Assembly (NCBI RefSeq): GCF_002902755.1 | Contig: NZ_PPRS01000003.1 | Span: forward strand, 62,001 to 126,000 | DNA from: Mammaliicoccus lentus | Lineage (GTDB): Bacteria > Bacillota > Bacilli > Staphylococcales > Staphylococcaceae | Length of the DNA stretch: 64,000 nucleotides | Direction of reading: 5' to 3' | In this document: positions 7,987 through 21,112 of the stretch, piece after piece | Layout of the letters: the number at the start of each line of letters is the position of its first letter | How positions within the stretch are numbered: position 1 is the first letter of the stretch | Program-made: the position numbers and the translations under genes | Notes under the pieces: generated by a model | Seen by the model: only the letters and a program-made list of their open reading frames with translations | Database searches by the model: none | What the model was told of the DNA's origin: nothing

Positions 7987-8043
7987 TATAAAAAAACCAC
8001 CAATCTGTTAGATAATGTGAAATCCAACAAATCGATGGTTTAA
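7987..8043 (-). terminator. Terminator of the glycolytic operon (after eno)
   Basis: A long imperfect stem on the minus strand pairs AAACCATCGATTTGTTGGAT with ATCTAACAGATTGGTGGTTT, followed by TTTTATATT. It closes the cggR-to-eno unit. Confidence 0.7.
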
Positions 8044-8108
8044 TTTTGAGAATAGATATATTCATACTAGTCTCATATTTTGTGAATCATTTTATATTAA
8101 ATGCACAA

Positions 8109-11745
<3,637 letters not shown>

Positions 11746-11761
11746 TTAACTCCTTTTATAA

Positions 11762-12952
11762 TTATTTTTCTGAAATAGCTTCGATACCTGGTAATTCTTT
11801 GCCTTCTAGATATTCTAGTGAAGCACCGCCACCAGTTGAAATGTGTGAAAAGTCATCAGCAAATCCTAAGTCCATTGCCGCTGCAGCAGAATCTCCGCCA
11901 CCGATAATAGTAGTTGCATCTTTTAAGTTTGCGATAGCTTCACATACACCGATTGTACCTTTAGCAAAGTTATTGAATTCAAATACGCCCATTGGACCGT
12001 TCCAAACAACAGTGTTAGCCCCTTCTAGAGCTTCAGTAAATAATTCTACTGTCTTAGGACCAATATCCATTGCTTCTTGATCAGATGGGATTTCATCTAT
12101 AGAAACTTCAGTGATTTTTGCATCATTTGAAAATTCTTTTGCTACTTTACAATCTACTGGAAGGATAATTTTATCTCCTGCACGATTTAGTAATTCTTTA
12201 GCAAAATCAATTTTATCTTCTTCTAATAATGATAATCCAATTTCTTTACCTTGTGCTTTAAAGAATGTATATGCCATTCCACCACCGATAATAACTTTAT
12301 CAGCGATATTTAATAAGTTTTCAATTACGCCAATCTTATCTGAAACTTTAGCACCACCTAAAATAGCTACTAAAGGACGTTCTGGGTTATTTACAACGCC
12401 ACCGATAAATTTAATTTCTTTATCCATTAAGAATCCTGATGCTGTTTCAACATTAGATGCGATGCCAACGTTAGATGCATGTTCACGGTGTGCTGTACCA
12501 AATGCATCATTAATAAATACATCACCTAAAGAAGCCCAGTACTTACCTAATTCAGGATCATTTTTAGATTCTTTCGTGCCATCTACATCTTCGAAACGTG
12601 TGTTTTCAAATAATAACACGCCGCCTTCAGATAAATCATTGATAGCATTTTCTAGTTTTTCGCCACGAGTTTCAGGAACAAATGTTACTTTTTCATTTAA
12701 TAATTCGCTTAAGCGTTCTGCTACTGGTTTAAGTGATAATTCTTTTTTATCTTCTTCTGTTTTCACTTTACCTAAATGTGAGAATAAAATAACTTTACCG
12801 CCTTGTTCGGCAATATATTTTATAGTAGGAAGCGCTTGAACGATTCTGTTGTCATTTGTAATTGCTCCGTCTTTCATTGGTACATTAAAATCTGCTCTTA
12901 CAAGTACCTTTTTACCTTTTAAGTCAATATCTTTAACATTCTTTTTTGCCAT
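11762..12952 (-). CDS. pgk: Phosphoglycerate kinase
   Basis: 396 residues. Makes ATP from 1,3-bisphosphoglycerate. The signature [16 protein letters not shown] is near the N-terminus, with SHLGK, ENTRFE and [10 protein letters not shown] in the substrate domain. [12 protein letters not shown] and WNGPMGVFE followed by GGGDSAAA form the nucleotide domain. It lies 114 bases after gap, and a hairpin between them may set the lower level of pgk and later genes. Confidence 0.99.
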   Translation of the reverse strand: MAKKNVKDIDLKGKKVLVRADFNVPMKDGAITNDNRIVQALPTIKYIAEQGGKVILFSHLGKVKTEEDKKELSLKPVAERLSELLNEKVTFVPETRGEKLENAINDLSEGGVLLFENTRFEDVDGTKESKNDPELGKYWASLGDVFINDAFGTAHREHASNVGIASNVETASGFLMDKEIKFIGGVVNNPERPLVAILGGAKVSDKIGVIENLLNIADKVIIGGGMAYTFFKAQGKEIGLSLLEEDKIDFAKELLNRAGDKIILPVDCKVAKEFSNDAKITEVSIDEIPSDQEAMDIGPKTVELFTEALEGANTVVWNGPMGVFEFNNFAKGTIGVCEAIANLKDATTIIGGGDSAAAAMDLGFADDFSHISTGGGASLEYLEGKELPGIEAISEK

Positions 12953-13000
12953 GACTAGTCTTCCTCCTCTGAATAATAGAAAATGCTTAACGATTAAAAA

Positions 13001-13030
13001 TAAGCGGAGAAGCGTTGTGCTCCCCGCTTA
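13001..13030 (-). terminator. Intercistronic hairpin between gap and pgk
   Basis: TAAGCGGGGAGC and GCTTCTCCGCTTA can pair around ACAA, without a long U-tract. It is more likely a partial terminator or an mRNA stability/processing element that separates gap levels from the downstream genes. Confidence 0.5.
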
Positions 13031-13066
13031 CTCATAAGCATAACCTATTTAGTTCATTTAATTAAA

Positions 13067-14077
13067 TTATTTGTTAGCTTCTGCAGCTAAATATTCTAAA
13101 GTACGAACTAATTGTGAAGTGTAAGACATTTCGTTGTCATACCAAGCAACAGTTTTAACTAATTGACGGTCTCCAACTGTCATTACACGAGTTTGAGTTG
13201 CGTCGAATAATGAACCGTAAGTGATGCCAATAACATCAGAAGAAACGATTTCGTCTTCAGTGTATCCGAATGAATCATTTGTAGCATTTTTCATTGCTTC
13301 GTTGATTTCTTCTATAGATACTTCTTTATCTAATACTGCTGTTAATTCAGTTACTGAACCAGTTGCTACTGGAACACGTTGAGCTGATCCATCTAATTTA
13401 CCTTTTAATTCTGGGATAACTAAGCCAATTGCTTTAGCTGCACCAGTTGAGTTAGGTACGATGTTTTCAGCTGCTGCACGAGCACGACGGAAGTCACCTT
13501 TAGCATGTGGAGCATCTAGTGTATTTTGGTCACCAGTATAAGCATGAATTGTCATCATTAATCCTTCAACGATACCGAATTCATCATTTAATACTTTAGC
13601 CATTGGAGCTAAACAGTTAGTAGTACAAGATGCACCAGATACGATTTCTTCTGAACCGTCTAATTCATCATGGTTAACATTGTATACGATTGTTTTCAAG
13701 TCGCCTGAAGCTGGAGCTGAAATTAATACTTTTTTAGCACCTGCGTCGATGTGAGCATGAGCTTTTTCTTTATCAGCGAAGAAACCAGTACATTCTAATA
13801 CTACATCGATGTCTAAGTCTCCCCAAGGTAATTCTTTAGGGTTAGGATTTTCGAAAGTTTTGATTTCTTTACCGTTTACACGGAATCCGCCTTCAATTAC
13901 TTCTACTTCATCTTTGAAACGACCTTGTGTAGAATCGTATTTTAATAAATGAGCTAACATAGCGTCATCTGTTAAATCGTTGATTGCTACTACTTCGATA
14001 TTTTCTACTTCTTGTAATCTTCTAAATGCTAAACGACCTATTCTACCAAATCCATTAATTGCTACTTTAGTTGCCAT
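13067..14077 (-). CDS. gap: Glyceraldehyde-3-phosphate dehydrogenase (glycolytic, NAD-type)
   Basis: 336 residues. Oxidises glyceraldehyde-3-phosphate with NAD. The Rossmann motif [14 protein letters not shown] is at residues 8-20, and the active-site Cys is in [12 protein letters not shown] (about residue 151). The Asp after the second beta strand (AINDLTD, about residue 33) fits NAD rather than NADP preference. [17 protein letters not shown] and [15 protein letters not shown] are typical. It follows cggR by 48 bases and leads the enzyme part of the operon. Confidence 0.98.
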   Translation of the reverse strand: MATKVAINGFGRIGRLAFRRLQEVENIEVVAINDLTDDAMLAHLLKYDSTQGRFKDEVEVIEGGFRVNGKEIKTFENPNPKELPWGDLDIDVVLECTGFFADKEKAHAHIDAGAKKVLISAPASGDLKTIVYNVNHDELDGSEEIVSGASCTTNCLAPMAKVLNDEFGIVEGLMMTIHAYTGDQNTLDAPHAKGDFRRARAAAENIVPNSTGAAKAIGLVIPELKGKLDGSAQRVPVATGSVTELTAVLDKEVSIEEINEAMKNATNDSFGYTEDEIVSSDVIGITYGSLFDATQTRVMTVGDRQLVKTVAWYDNEMSYTSQLVRTLEYLAAEANK

Positions 14078-14125
14078 TATGATGGCCTCCTTTAAATTTG
14101 TTATTTGAAAAAGGCTATTAACCTT

Positions 14126-15142
14126 TTATTCCGCATTGATTATTGCTTTTGCAGCACTTTCATCAGTTACCAAAATGGTATTCTTCGGTGCAATTTCAAG
14201 ATATGCTTTAATCGCATCTGCTTTCGATGCACCGCCCGCTACTGCAAAAATATTTGTTTTTGTCGCTAAATCTTCTAGTTGCAAGCCAATCGTTTTGACA
14301 CGATGTACGACCTCGCCTTTGGCATTAAAATAATAACCAAAAGCTTCTCCGACTGCATGATGATGTTTCAATTGACTTAAGACTTCATCTGAAGACTTTC
14401 TTCTTTCAGCCATTTTCAGCGCATCACCAATCCCGTGAATAATAAAATCCGAGCGACGAATTGCATCCAGAACCTCTATAACAGCTGGTTCTTTCAGCAA
14501 AGTCTCATATGAACTTTCGCTTACTTGGTCTGGAACATACAAGACCTTATACGACCCACCAGTTCTATTTGCCATGCTTGCACAAATCGTATTAGCTTGA
14601 AATACTACATTTTCTCCCAAGCCGCCACGAGCTGGTGTGAACAAAATGTCTTTATCTAATGGATGTAATGACTCACTAACTTTAGCCATCGTCGATCCAC
14701 CAGTTACTGAAACAGATGCTTTATCATATAAAGACTGTTCAAGTAATTCTCCCGTTACATTTCCCATCTCCGCCTTAACTGTTTCATCTTTATCAGAGTT
14801 TCCTCTTACGATATGAACTTTAACGCCATATTGATTGAAAATCTCATCTTCTAAGTGATTGAAACTTGAATATAATGTGAGGTAATGAGATAACGATGCT
14901 AACGTGTGCTCGCCAGTCTCAGTTAGTTTCATACCTGTAGATTGAACGCGGATTAAATCTTGCTGTTTTAAAATTTCTATCTCTGTTCTCAATACCCGTT
15001 CAGTAATATTCATAACATCACTTAATGTTCTTCTGCCAATAGGTTACTTCTTCTCAATCGTTGATAAAATATTAAAACGTCGATACATCTTGTCAATTAG
15101 GTCAGGCACAAGTCTATGTTGTATCTTTAACAAATCTTCCAT
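14126..15142 (-). pseudogene. cggR: Central glycolytic genes regulator CggR, interrupted by a stop codon
   Basis: Read from the ATG at 15142 (after AGGAGG) the frame gives MEDLLKIQHRLVPDLIDKMY and so on for 32 residues. It then meets TAA at 15046-15044 and continues in frame as PIGRRTLSDVMNITERVLRTEI to the normal end at 14126. The full product would be 338 residues, the usual CggR/GapR length. One base change (for example CAA to TAA) explains it. The stop lies in the N-terminal DNA-binding region. The sugar-binding domain from residue about 90 is intact (GGSTMA, GIGDALKMAERR). Restart at the ATG at 15013 would give 295 residues without the first helices. It normally represses the operon until fructose-1,6-bisphosphate binds. 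Confidence 0.85.
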
Positions 15143-15180
15143 AAACATGTCCCTCCTCACAAATTAACAGATGGGCAATT

Positions 15181-15209
15181 TCTAACCTGGGTTAGACATT
15201 TTTCGTCCC
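15181..15209 (-). promoter_or_regulatory. CggR operator
   Basis: On the minus strand GGGACGAAAAATGTC (15209-15195) matches the CggR half-site GGGAC-N6-TGTC. It is followed by the palindrome TCTAACCCAGGTTAGA (15196-15181). It lies between the promoter and cggR, as in Bacillus. Confidence 0.65.
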
Positions 15210-15246
15210 ATGTGGGTCAAAAAAATAATATCTGTTTACAGTTATT

Positions 15247-15275
15247 ATAATACACCCACTGCAAACTGATTGCAA
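15247..15275 (-). promoter_or_regulatory. Promoter of the cggR-gap operon
   Basis: TTGCAA (15275-15270), 17-base spacer, TATTAT (15252-15247) on the minus strand, about 35 bases upstream of the CggR operator. This places the operator as a roadblock or repressor site just inside the transcript. Confidence 0.6.
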
Positions 15276-15291
15276 GTAAAAGCAATTTGAT

Positions 15292-15537
15292 TTAGCTTAA
15301 ATTTTCTACTTCTTCTAATAATGTTACGAAATCAATATTTCCTTCTTGAAGTATTTTATCTTGATACATGACAATTGGAATTCTAAGCATGTATTCATTC
15401 AATAAATAATCATTATCTTCTATATGTATTGTTTCAATATTAACAGGCTTTTCAAAAGTTTCTTTGAAAAATTCTAGTTGATATTTCGCATCTTCACACA
15501 AACCACAATTTCGTCCGATGTAAAATTTAATGTTCAT
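15292..15537 (-). CDS. Glutaredoxin-like thiol protein (DUF836 type)
   Basis: An 81-residue thioredoxin-fold protein with a C-x-x-C motif, Cys-11 and Cys-14 (RNCGLCEDAKYQL), and the cis-Pro in MLRIPIVMY. Small proteins of this kind reduce disulfides or mixed disulfides in the cytoplasm; the partner is not known. It lies on the minus strand between cggR and tRNA-Arg, in the same place as a glutaredoxin-like gene I recall upstream of gapR in staphylococci. Its stop is very close to the cggR promoter region. Confidence 0.8.
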   Translation of the reverse strand: MNIKFYIGRNCGLCEDAKYQLEFFKETFEKPVNIETIHIEDNDYLLNEYMLRIPIVMYQDKILQEGNIDFVTLLEEVENLS

Positions 15538-15561
15538 GTTCTCATCCTTTAGTTAAAATAG

Positions 15562-15633
15562 CCTCCCCGGGACGAATTGAACGCCCATTTCAAGAACCGG
15601 AATCTTGCGTGTTATCCATTACACTACGGAGAG
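15562..15633 (-). tRNA. tRNA-Arg (anticodon CCG)
   Basis: 72 nt on the minus strand. The acceptor CTCTCCG pairs with CGGGGAG, discriminator G. The anticodon stem CAAGA/TCTTG encloses the loop TTCCGGT with anticodon CCG. The T-arm GGGCG-TTCAATT-CGTCC is intact. The bases after the discriminator are CTA, so CCA is not encoded. It reads CGG codons, which are rare in this AT-rich genome. Confidence 0.93.
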
Positions 15634-15712
15634 TTAAATCTTAATTGTTTATTTATAATGCCTTAACATCTTCATTATATAATAAAGTTATCAATTATAG
15701 GGAGTGATTATA

Positions 15713-15883
15713 ATGACTTACAGCCAAGCAGAAAACATTATTAAAAAAAGATGCGAATATTTTAATATGGATGTCACGCTTATACATTGCACTCAGCTTA
15801 TTGATTACGGAAACTATTATATCATTTATGCAACCATTGACAATAATTGTCGCAAATTTCCTGTGTATAAATCAGCTATTTAA
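15713..15883 (+). CDS. Conserved-looking small protein, 56 residues
   Basis: ATG at 15713 follows GGGAG and opens a 56-residue frame (MTYSQAENIIKKRCEYF... ending CRKFPVYKSAI). It has three cysteines, no signal peptide and no membrane helix, and looks like a compact cytoplasmic alpha/beta peptide. I do not recognise a domain. Good ribosome site, balanced composition and its own place between tRNA-Arg and clpP on the clpP strand favour a real gene. Function unknown. Confidence 0.6.
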   Translation: MTYSQAENIIKKRCEYFNMDVTLIHCTQLIDYGNYYIIYATIDNNCRKFPVYKSAI

Positions 15884-15912
15884 GTTATAATATTCATCAG
15901 TAGGTCATATAT

Positions 15913-15929
15913 TTTGACCATGTTTGACT
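15913..15929 (+). promoter_or_regulatory. CtsR operator upstream of clpP
   Basis: TTTGACCATGTTTGACT is the reverse complement of the CtsR direct heptad repeat (GGTCAAA-N3-GGTCAAA) with one mismatch in the second heptad. The first TTGACC also makes a plausible -35 with TATGAT at 15939-15944 (spacer 19). CtsR repression of clpP is the rule in Firmicutes. Confidence 0.75.
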
Positions 15930-15977
15930 TTGTGTTGTATGATATGGTCATTAACATATTCAAAGGAGGATTAACTG

Positions 15978-16568
15978 ATGAATTTAATACCAACAGTTAT
16001 AGAAACAACAAACCGCGGTGAACGCGCTTATGATATTTACTCACGTTTATTGAAAGACCGCATTATTATGTTAGGTTCTGCTATCGACGATAACGTAGCG
16101 AACTCAATCGTATCACAATTATTATTCTTACAAGCTCAAGACTCTGAAAAAGACATATATCTTTACATTAACTCACCTGGTGGTAGTGTAACAGCTGGCT
16201 TTGCTATCTATGATACAATCCAACACATCAAACCAGACGTACAAACTATTTGTATAGGTATGGTAGCTTCAATGGGATCATTCCTATTAGCAGCTGGTGC
16301 AAAAGGTAAACGTTTTGCTCTACCTAACAGTGAAGTAATGATTCACCAACCACTTGGTGGTGCACAAGGACAAGCAACTGAAATTGAAATCGCTGCTCGT
16401 CATATCTTACGCACACGTGAAAAATTAAACAACATCTTATCTGAAAGAACAGGTCAACCAATTGATAAAATTGAAAGAGATACTGACCGTGATAACTTCT
16501 TAACAGCTGATGAAGCTAAAGATTATGGTTTAATCGACGATGTTATGCATCCTGAAGATATAAAATAA
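15978..16568 (+). CDS. clpP: ATP-dependent Clp protease proteolytic subunit
   Basis: 196 residues, normal length. Forms the tetradecameric peptidase that works with ClpX and ClpC. The catalytic triad is visible: Ser-98 in [10 protein letters not shown], His-123 in MIHQPLGG, and Asp-172 in [28 protein letters not shown] forms the handle and oxyanion region. AAGGAGG precedes the ATG. It degrades stress-damaged proteins and tmRNA-tagged proteins, so it links functionally to ssrA/smpB in this window. Controlled by the CtsR site just upstream. Confidence 0.99.
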   Translation: MNLIPTVIETTNRGERAYDIYSRLLKDRIIMLGSAIDDNVANSIVSQLLFLQAQDSEKDIYLYINSPGGSVTAGFAIYDTIQHIKPDVQTICIGMVASMGSFLLAAGAKGKRFALPNSEVMIHQPLGGAQGQATEIEIAARHILRTREKLNNILSERTGQPIDKIERDTDRDNFLTADEAKDYGLIDDVMHPEDIK

Positions 16569-16577
16569 TTTTTTAAT

Positions 16578-16618
16578 AAAAAAACGCCTTTCCAATTTAT
16601 TTTGGAAAGGCGTTTTTA
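16578..16618. terminator. Bidirectional terminator between clpP and whiA
   Basis: AAAAACGCCTTTCCAA and TTGGAAAGGCGTTTTT form a perfect 16-base stem flanked by A and T runs on both sides. It serves the convergent clpP and whiA. Confidence 0.9.
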
Positions 16619-16626
16619 TTATATAC

Positions 16627-17568
16627 TTAATTAATTGTTTCGCCGCTTCTTATTTTATCTGCCATTTCATTTAATTTACGTAACCTATGATTAATACCTG
16701 ATTTAGAAATTTTACCTGTACTTACCATTTCTCCAAGTTCTTTAATAGAAACATCTTGGTTATCAATCCTTAATCTTGCCACTTCTCTTAAACGATCCGG
16801 TAAATTGTCTATTCCAATCTCTTTATCGATTAATTGAATACTCTCTACTTGTTTCATCGCTGCACTTACGGTTTTATTTAAATTTGCTGTTTCACAATTT
16901 ACAAGTCTATTCACTGAATTACGCATATCTCTAATAATTCGAACATCTTCAAATTTAAGCAACGCTTGATACCCGCCTATTAAACTTAAGAAATCCGAGA
17001 TTTTTTCTGCTTCTTTTAAATAACTAATGTAACCTTTTTTACGCTCTAACTGTTTAGAATTTAATTCATACTGATTCATTAAAGCTGTTAAATCTGCTGA
17101 ATGCTCCTCATATAATGAAAATATTTCTAAATGATATGATGAAGTTTCCGGGTTGTTCACTGACCCGCCCGCTAAAAATGCACCTCGCAAATAGCTTCTT
17201 TTACAAATATCATTTTTTAAAATACTTTTATCAATTTCTTGTTTAAACATACCGTCTTGCAGTATACCAAGTTCATCTAGTATTTCTTTTGCTTTAACTT
17301 TAATTCTACTAATATATATATTGTTTTTCTTGAGTTTCATTTTCTTTCTTACTAATAATTCAACTTCTACACCGAAGCATTTTTTTATTAGTGAAAATAT
17401 ACGTCGTGCTATGGCTGCGTTTTCTGTTTGAACATTTATAACAAATTGTTGATTAGAAATGCTTAAGTTTCCATTCATTCTAATCAAAGCTGAAAGTTCT
17501 GCTTTTGCACAATCATCGTCAACTTCTATTCGCGTTAATTCATTTTTCATTTCTGAAGCAAAGCTCAC
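16627..17568 (-). CDS. whiA: WhiA, DNA-binding protein of the sporulation/division regulator family
   Basis: 313 residues. An N-terminal half related to LAGLIDADG homing endonucleases ([17 protein letters not shown] at about 125-140) is followed by a C-terminal helix-turn-helix ([26 protein letters not shown] at about 270-300). In Gram-positives without sporulation it influences cell division and chromosome segregation. It stands at the end of the rapZ-yvcK-whiA set, but there are about 380 bases, a small ORF and two hairpins between yvcK and whiA here. Confidence 0.95.
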   Translation of the reverse strand: MSFASEMKNELTRIEVDDDCAKAELSALIRMNGNLSISNQQFVINVQTENAAIARRIFSLIKKCFGVEVELLVRKKMKLKKNNIYISRIKVKAKEILDELGILQDGMFKQEIDKSILKNDICKRSYLRGAFLAGGSVNNPETSSYHLEIFSLYEEHSADLTALMNQYELNSKQLERKKGYISYLKEAEKISDFLSLIGGYQALLKFEDVRIIRDMRNSVNRLVNCETANLNKTVSAAMKQVESIQLIDKEIGIDNLPDRLREVARLRIDNQDVSIKELGEMVSTGKISKSGINHRLRKLNEMADKIRSGETIN

Positions 17569-17604
17569 AGCAGATCACCCTTTCTTATTTATACACATAA
17601 AAAT

Positions 17605-17631
17605 AATGATATGCCGAAAGACATATCATAC
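17605..17631 (-). terminator. Hairpin after the 49-residue membrane peptide gene
   Basis: ATGATATG and CATATCAT pair around a short loop (TCTTTCGG) on the minus strand, 63 bases past the small ORF and 36 before whiA. Only a short U-rich stretch follows, so termination is likely partial. Confidence 0.45.
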
Positions 17632-17693
17632 GTTTCATTTCTACTATATATTACATGGAACAGCCGGGCGTATCAAGTTATTCATCTTAAGTT

Positions 17694-17843
17694 TTATTTT
17701 TTTGCTGTTTCTTTGATAATACCAAACAAAATCATAGTCACGCCTATAATTAAAAAGATAACCCCTAAAGATTGATGAACAACTAACCCTGTTAACAATA
17801 AAATACATCCAATAAGTACCATCAAAATTTGTACTCGTTTCAT
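17694..17843 (-). CDS. Small two-helix membrane protein, 49 residues
   Basis: ATG at 17843, preceded by GGGGTGG, opens MKRVQILMVLIGCILLLTG followed by a second hydrophobic span (SLGVIFLIIGVTMILFGII) and a basic tail KETAKK. The layout is two transmembrane helices with a very short loop. It sits between yvcK and whiA on their strand. I recall a small hypothetical protein at this place in other staphylococci, but no function is known. Confidence 0.6.
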   Translation of the reverse strand: MKRVQILMVLIGCILLLTGLVVHQSLGVIFLIIGVTMILFGIIKETAKK

Positions 17844-17908
17844 AACTACCACCCCATTTTGTAACCCCTTACAAATACACTTTTATTCTACTTCAATTTT
17901 TAAAAGAA

Positions 17909-17946
17909 GCATAGTAATAACATTATAAATATTATTACTATGCTTC
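17909..17946 (-). terminator. yvcK terminator
   Basis: AGAAGCATAGTAATAA and TTATTACTATGCTTCT form a long perfect stem just after the yvcK stop. The U-tract on the minus strand is TTTAAAAATTG, so it is moderate. Confidence 0.7.
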
Positions 17947-17952
17947 TCTAAT

Positions 17953-18939
17953 TTATTTATCTTTTTTGTATTGAATCGTACTAATTTCTTGAAGAACAAC
18001 TTCATATATAATACGTGCAAGCACTTTATTATTATGCCTAATATATTGATGTGGTGTAATACTCACAAGGTTTTTATCATGAATACATTGAACGCCCATC
18101 TCTTTTAATTTGTCATGATCAAAATCTACTTGTTTTGCATCTTCTTCTTCATATCTCAATAAAATTTCTTTATTAAAACGTTCATTCTGACAAATTACAA
18201 AATCTATAAACGGCGCTCCTACGTGATCGTGAATTGCTTTAACATGATCACTCACGCTATATCCAGTTGTTTCACCTTTTTGTGTCATAAGATTACATAC
18301 ATATAATCTTTCAGCTTCCGTATTAATAATCGCGTCTCTCATCTTGTTTAATATTAAATTTGGTAAAATGCTGGTATACAACGAACCAGGTCCCATAACA
18401 ATTAAGTCTGCTTCTTCTATTGCTTGTATTGCTTCAGGCATTGGTTCAATGTCTTCAGGTGTTAAATATACTTCTTCTATCTTTTTAGATTTTTTAGGTA
18501 TATTCGATTCACCGACAACAACTTCTCCATCAGACATAACCGCATTAAGCACAATACTTTTAGTTGTAGATGGTATAACTTGTCCTTTAATATTTAAAAT
18601 TTTACTTAATTCTTTTACGGCATGTCCGAAATCATCCGTTATGTTAGTCATTGCTGCTAATAATAGATTTCCTATTGAATGACCACCCAATTTTTCCTCT
18701 TCAAAACGATATTGGAATAATTTTTCAAGCATTGGTTCTGTATCACTTAATGCTGCTAACACATTTCTAATATCACCAGGTGCAGGTATATCCATCACAT
18801 CACGGATTTTACCTGTACTACCACCGTCATCAGCAACTGTAACAATGGCAGTTATATCAATTGGATAATCTTTCAGTCCTCTTGCTAATACTGAAAGACC
18901 TGTTCCGCCTCCAATTAGGACAACTTTAATTTTTTTCAT
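17953..18939 (-). CDS. yvcK: YvcK/GlmR family gluconeogenesis and cell-wall factor
   Basis: 328 residues of the CofD-like family. [14 protein letters not shown] at the N-terminus is a nucleotide/UDP-sugar-binding loop, followed by VADDGGSTG and DIRNVLAAL. It is needed for growth on gluconeogenic carbon sources and for routing carbon to peptidoglycan in Bacillus, where it binds UDP-GlcNAc. It overlaps the end of rapZ by 14 bases, so the two are translationally coupled. Confidence 0.95.
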   Translation of the reverse strand: MKKIKVVLIGGGTGLSVLARGLKDYPIDITAIVTVADDGGSTGKIRDVMDIPAPGDIRNVLAALSDTEPMLEKLFQYRFEEEKLGGHSIGNLLLAAMTNITDDFGHAVKELSKILNIKGQVIPSTTKSIVLNAVMSDGEVVVGESNIPKKSKKIEEVYLTPEDIEPMPEAIQAIEEADLIVMGPGSLYTSILPNLILNKMRDAIINTEAERLYVCNLMTQKGETTGYSVSDHVKAIHDHVGAPFIDFVICQNERFNKEILLRYEEEDAKQVDFDHDKLKEMGVQCIHDKNLVSITPHQYIRHNNKVLARIIYEVVLQEISTIQYKKDK

Positions 18940-19840
18940 TTTTTATTCTACTTTCGATATGTGCATCGCGATGTGACGTATACACAACATAATCAAAATT
19001 ATCTTTAATATCTTCACCTAGTCTTTTAGCAAGTGCTACAGAGCGGTGTTGACCACCTGTACAACCAATTGCAATTGTTAATTGTGATTTACCTTCTTTT
19101 TTATATCCTGGTAACATAAACATCATTAAATCACTAAACTTCTTATAAAAAGTCGAAGTCTCTTTCCATTTCATTACATATTGGTATACTTCATCGTCTA
19201 ACCCAGTTAATGGCCTTAATTCGTCTACATAATATGGATTAGGTAAAAATCTTACATCAAATACAATATCTGCATCTATAGGCATACCATGTTTAAAACC
19301 AAAGCTCAACACCCTTACTTCGAATGTTGAAGAAGGATCTTTTTCGAAAGTTTCAATTAATTCTTGTTTTAATGATTTTGGTTTCATTTCTGTAGTATCA
19401 ATCACAAAATTACTAATACCTTTAATGTCACTTAGCAACACTCTTTCTTGCTCAATAGCTGCTAACAAGCTTCCTTTTTCACTAAGTGGATGTGTTCTTC
19501 TCGTTTCTTTATATCTTGAAATTAACCTTTTATCGTTAGCTTCTAAAAATAGTATATCCACAATAACCTTTTTTTCACTTTGTATATAATCTAATTCTTC
19601 TCTTAAGTTATTAAAAAAATCTCTTCCTCTTAAATCAATTCCGATTGCTACTTTTGATAAGGAAGGATTACCTTGATCCATCAAATCTACGAATTTTTGT
19701 AATAGGATTGGTGGTAAGTTATCTACGCAAAAATATCCTAAATCTTCTAACGCCTGTAATGCTACTGATTTACCTGCACCAGACATACCTGTAACGACTA
19801 TTAATTCATTCTTCACATTGCTCTTGTCGACAAGTTTCAT
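18926..19840 (-). CDS. rapZ: RNase adapter/nucleotide-binding protein RapZ (YvcJ)
   Basis: 304 residues. An N-terminal P-loop [26 protein letters not shown] is at about 18-43. The C-terminal domain has [26 protein letters not shown], then [19 protein letters not shown]. In E. coli the C-terminal domain binds small RNAs that control glmS. In Firmicutes the homologue YvcJ hydrolyses GTP and influences competence. Precise role here is inferred from family only. First gene of rapZ-yvcK. Confidence 0.95.
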   Translation of the reverse strand: MKLVDKSNVKNELIVVTGMSGAGKSVALQALEDLGYFCVDNLPPILLQKFVDLMDQGNPSLSKVAIGIDLRGRDFFNNLREELDYIQSEKKVIVDILFLEANDKRLISRYKETRRTHPLSEKGSLLAAIEQERVLLSDIKGISNFVIDTTEMKPKSLKQELIETFEKDPSSTFEVRVLSFGFKHGMPIDADIVFDVRFLPNPYYVDELRPLTGLDDEVYQYVMKWKETSTFYKKFSDLMMFMLPGYKKEGKSQLTIAIGCTGGQHRSVALAKRLGEDIKDNFDYVVYTSHRDAHIESRIKNEKN

Positions 19841-19932
19841 AACTATTCTCCTTTGACTATCAAATATACCTTTATATTACATCATAACATCATAAAATAC
19901 ATTAAATATATGAAGCTATCGATATTTATTAA

Positions 19933-20092
19933 AAGAGCGGAACAGAAATTATATTTTTTAAAAAATTTTGTAGTCCCGTCCCAACTAGGATTACTATGAT
20001 AAAAAATTGTTCTAAGCTCATTTTCAGTCCAGTCAGCTACTCCCTATGTAATGAAACAGTCCGAGACATTTATATATGTCCCGGACTGTTTA
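19933..20092 (-). repeat. Two-hairpin dispersed intergenic repeat, copy A
   Basis: Read on the minus strand it begins with the hairpin ACAGTCCGGGACAT...ATGTCTCGGACTGT (also usable as the trxB terminator, 20092-20055). TTTCATTACATAGGGAGTAGCTGACTGG follows, then, after about 45 extra bases, TTGGGACGGGACTACAAAATT...AATTTCTGTTCCGCTC. Every part except the extra bases is matched by copy B at 25038-25148 on the plus strand. Similar GGGAC..GAAAT/ATTTCTGTCCC repeats are familiar from staphylococcal intergenic regions. Confidence 0.6.
20055..20092 (-). terminator. trxB terminator
   Basis: AAACAGTCCGGGACATA and the matching ATGTCTCGGACTGTTT form the first stem of repeat copy A, ten bases after the trxB stop on its strand. 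Confidence 0.7.
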
Positions 20093-20101
20093 TAAATTTC
20101 A

Positions 20102-21049
<948 letters not shown>

Positions 21050-21112
21050 TTATAAACTGCCTCCTCTTATTAATTCAGTAGAATTGTACAACAATCATTC
21101 ACATAAGCAAAC

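Noticed and set aside
12111-12839. 242-residue plus-strand ORF opposite pgk
   Set aside because: It lies wholly inside pgk on the other strand. Long antisense frames are expected opposite highly biased glycolytic genes; no ribosome site or recognisable domain.
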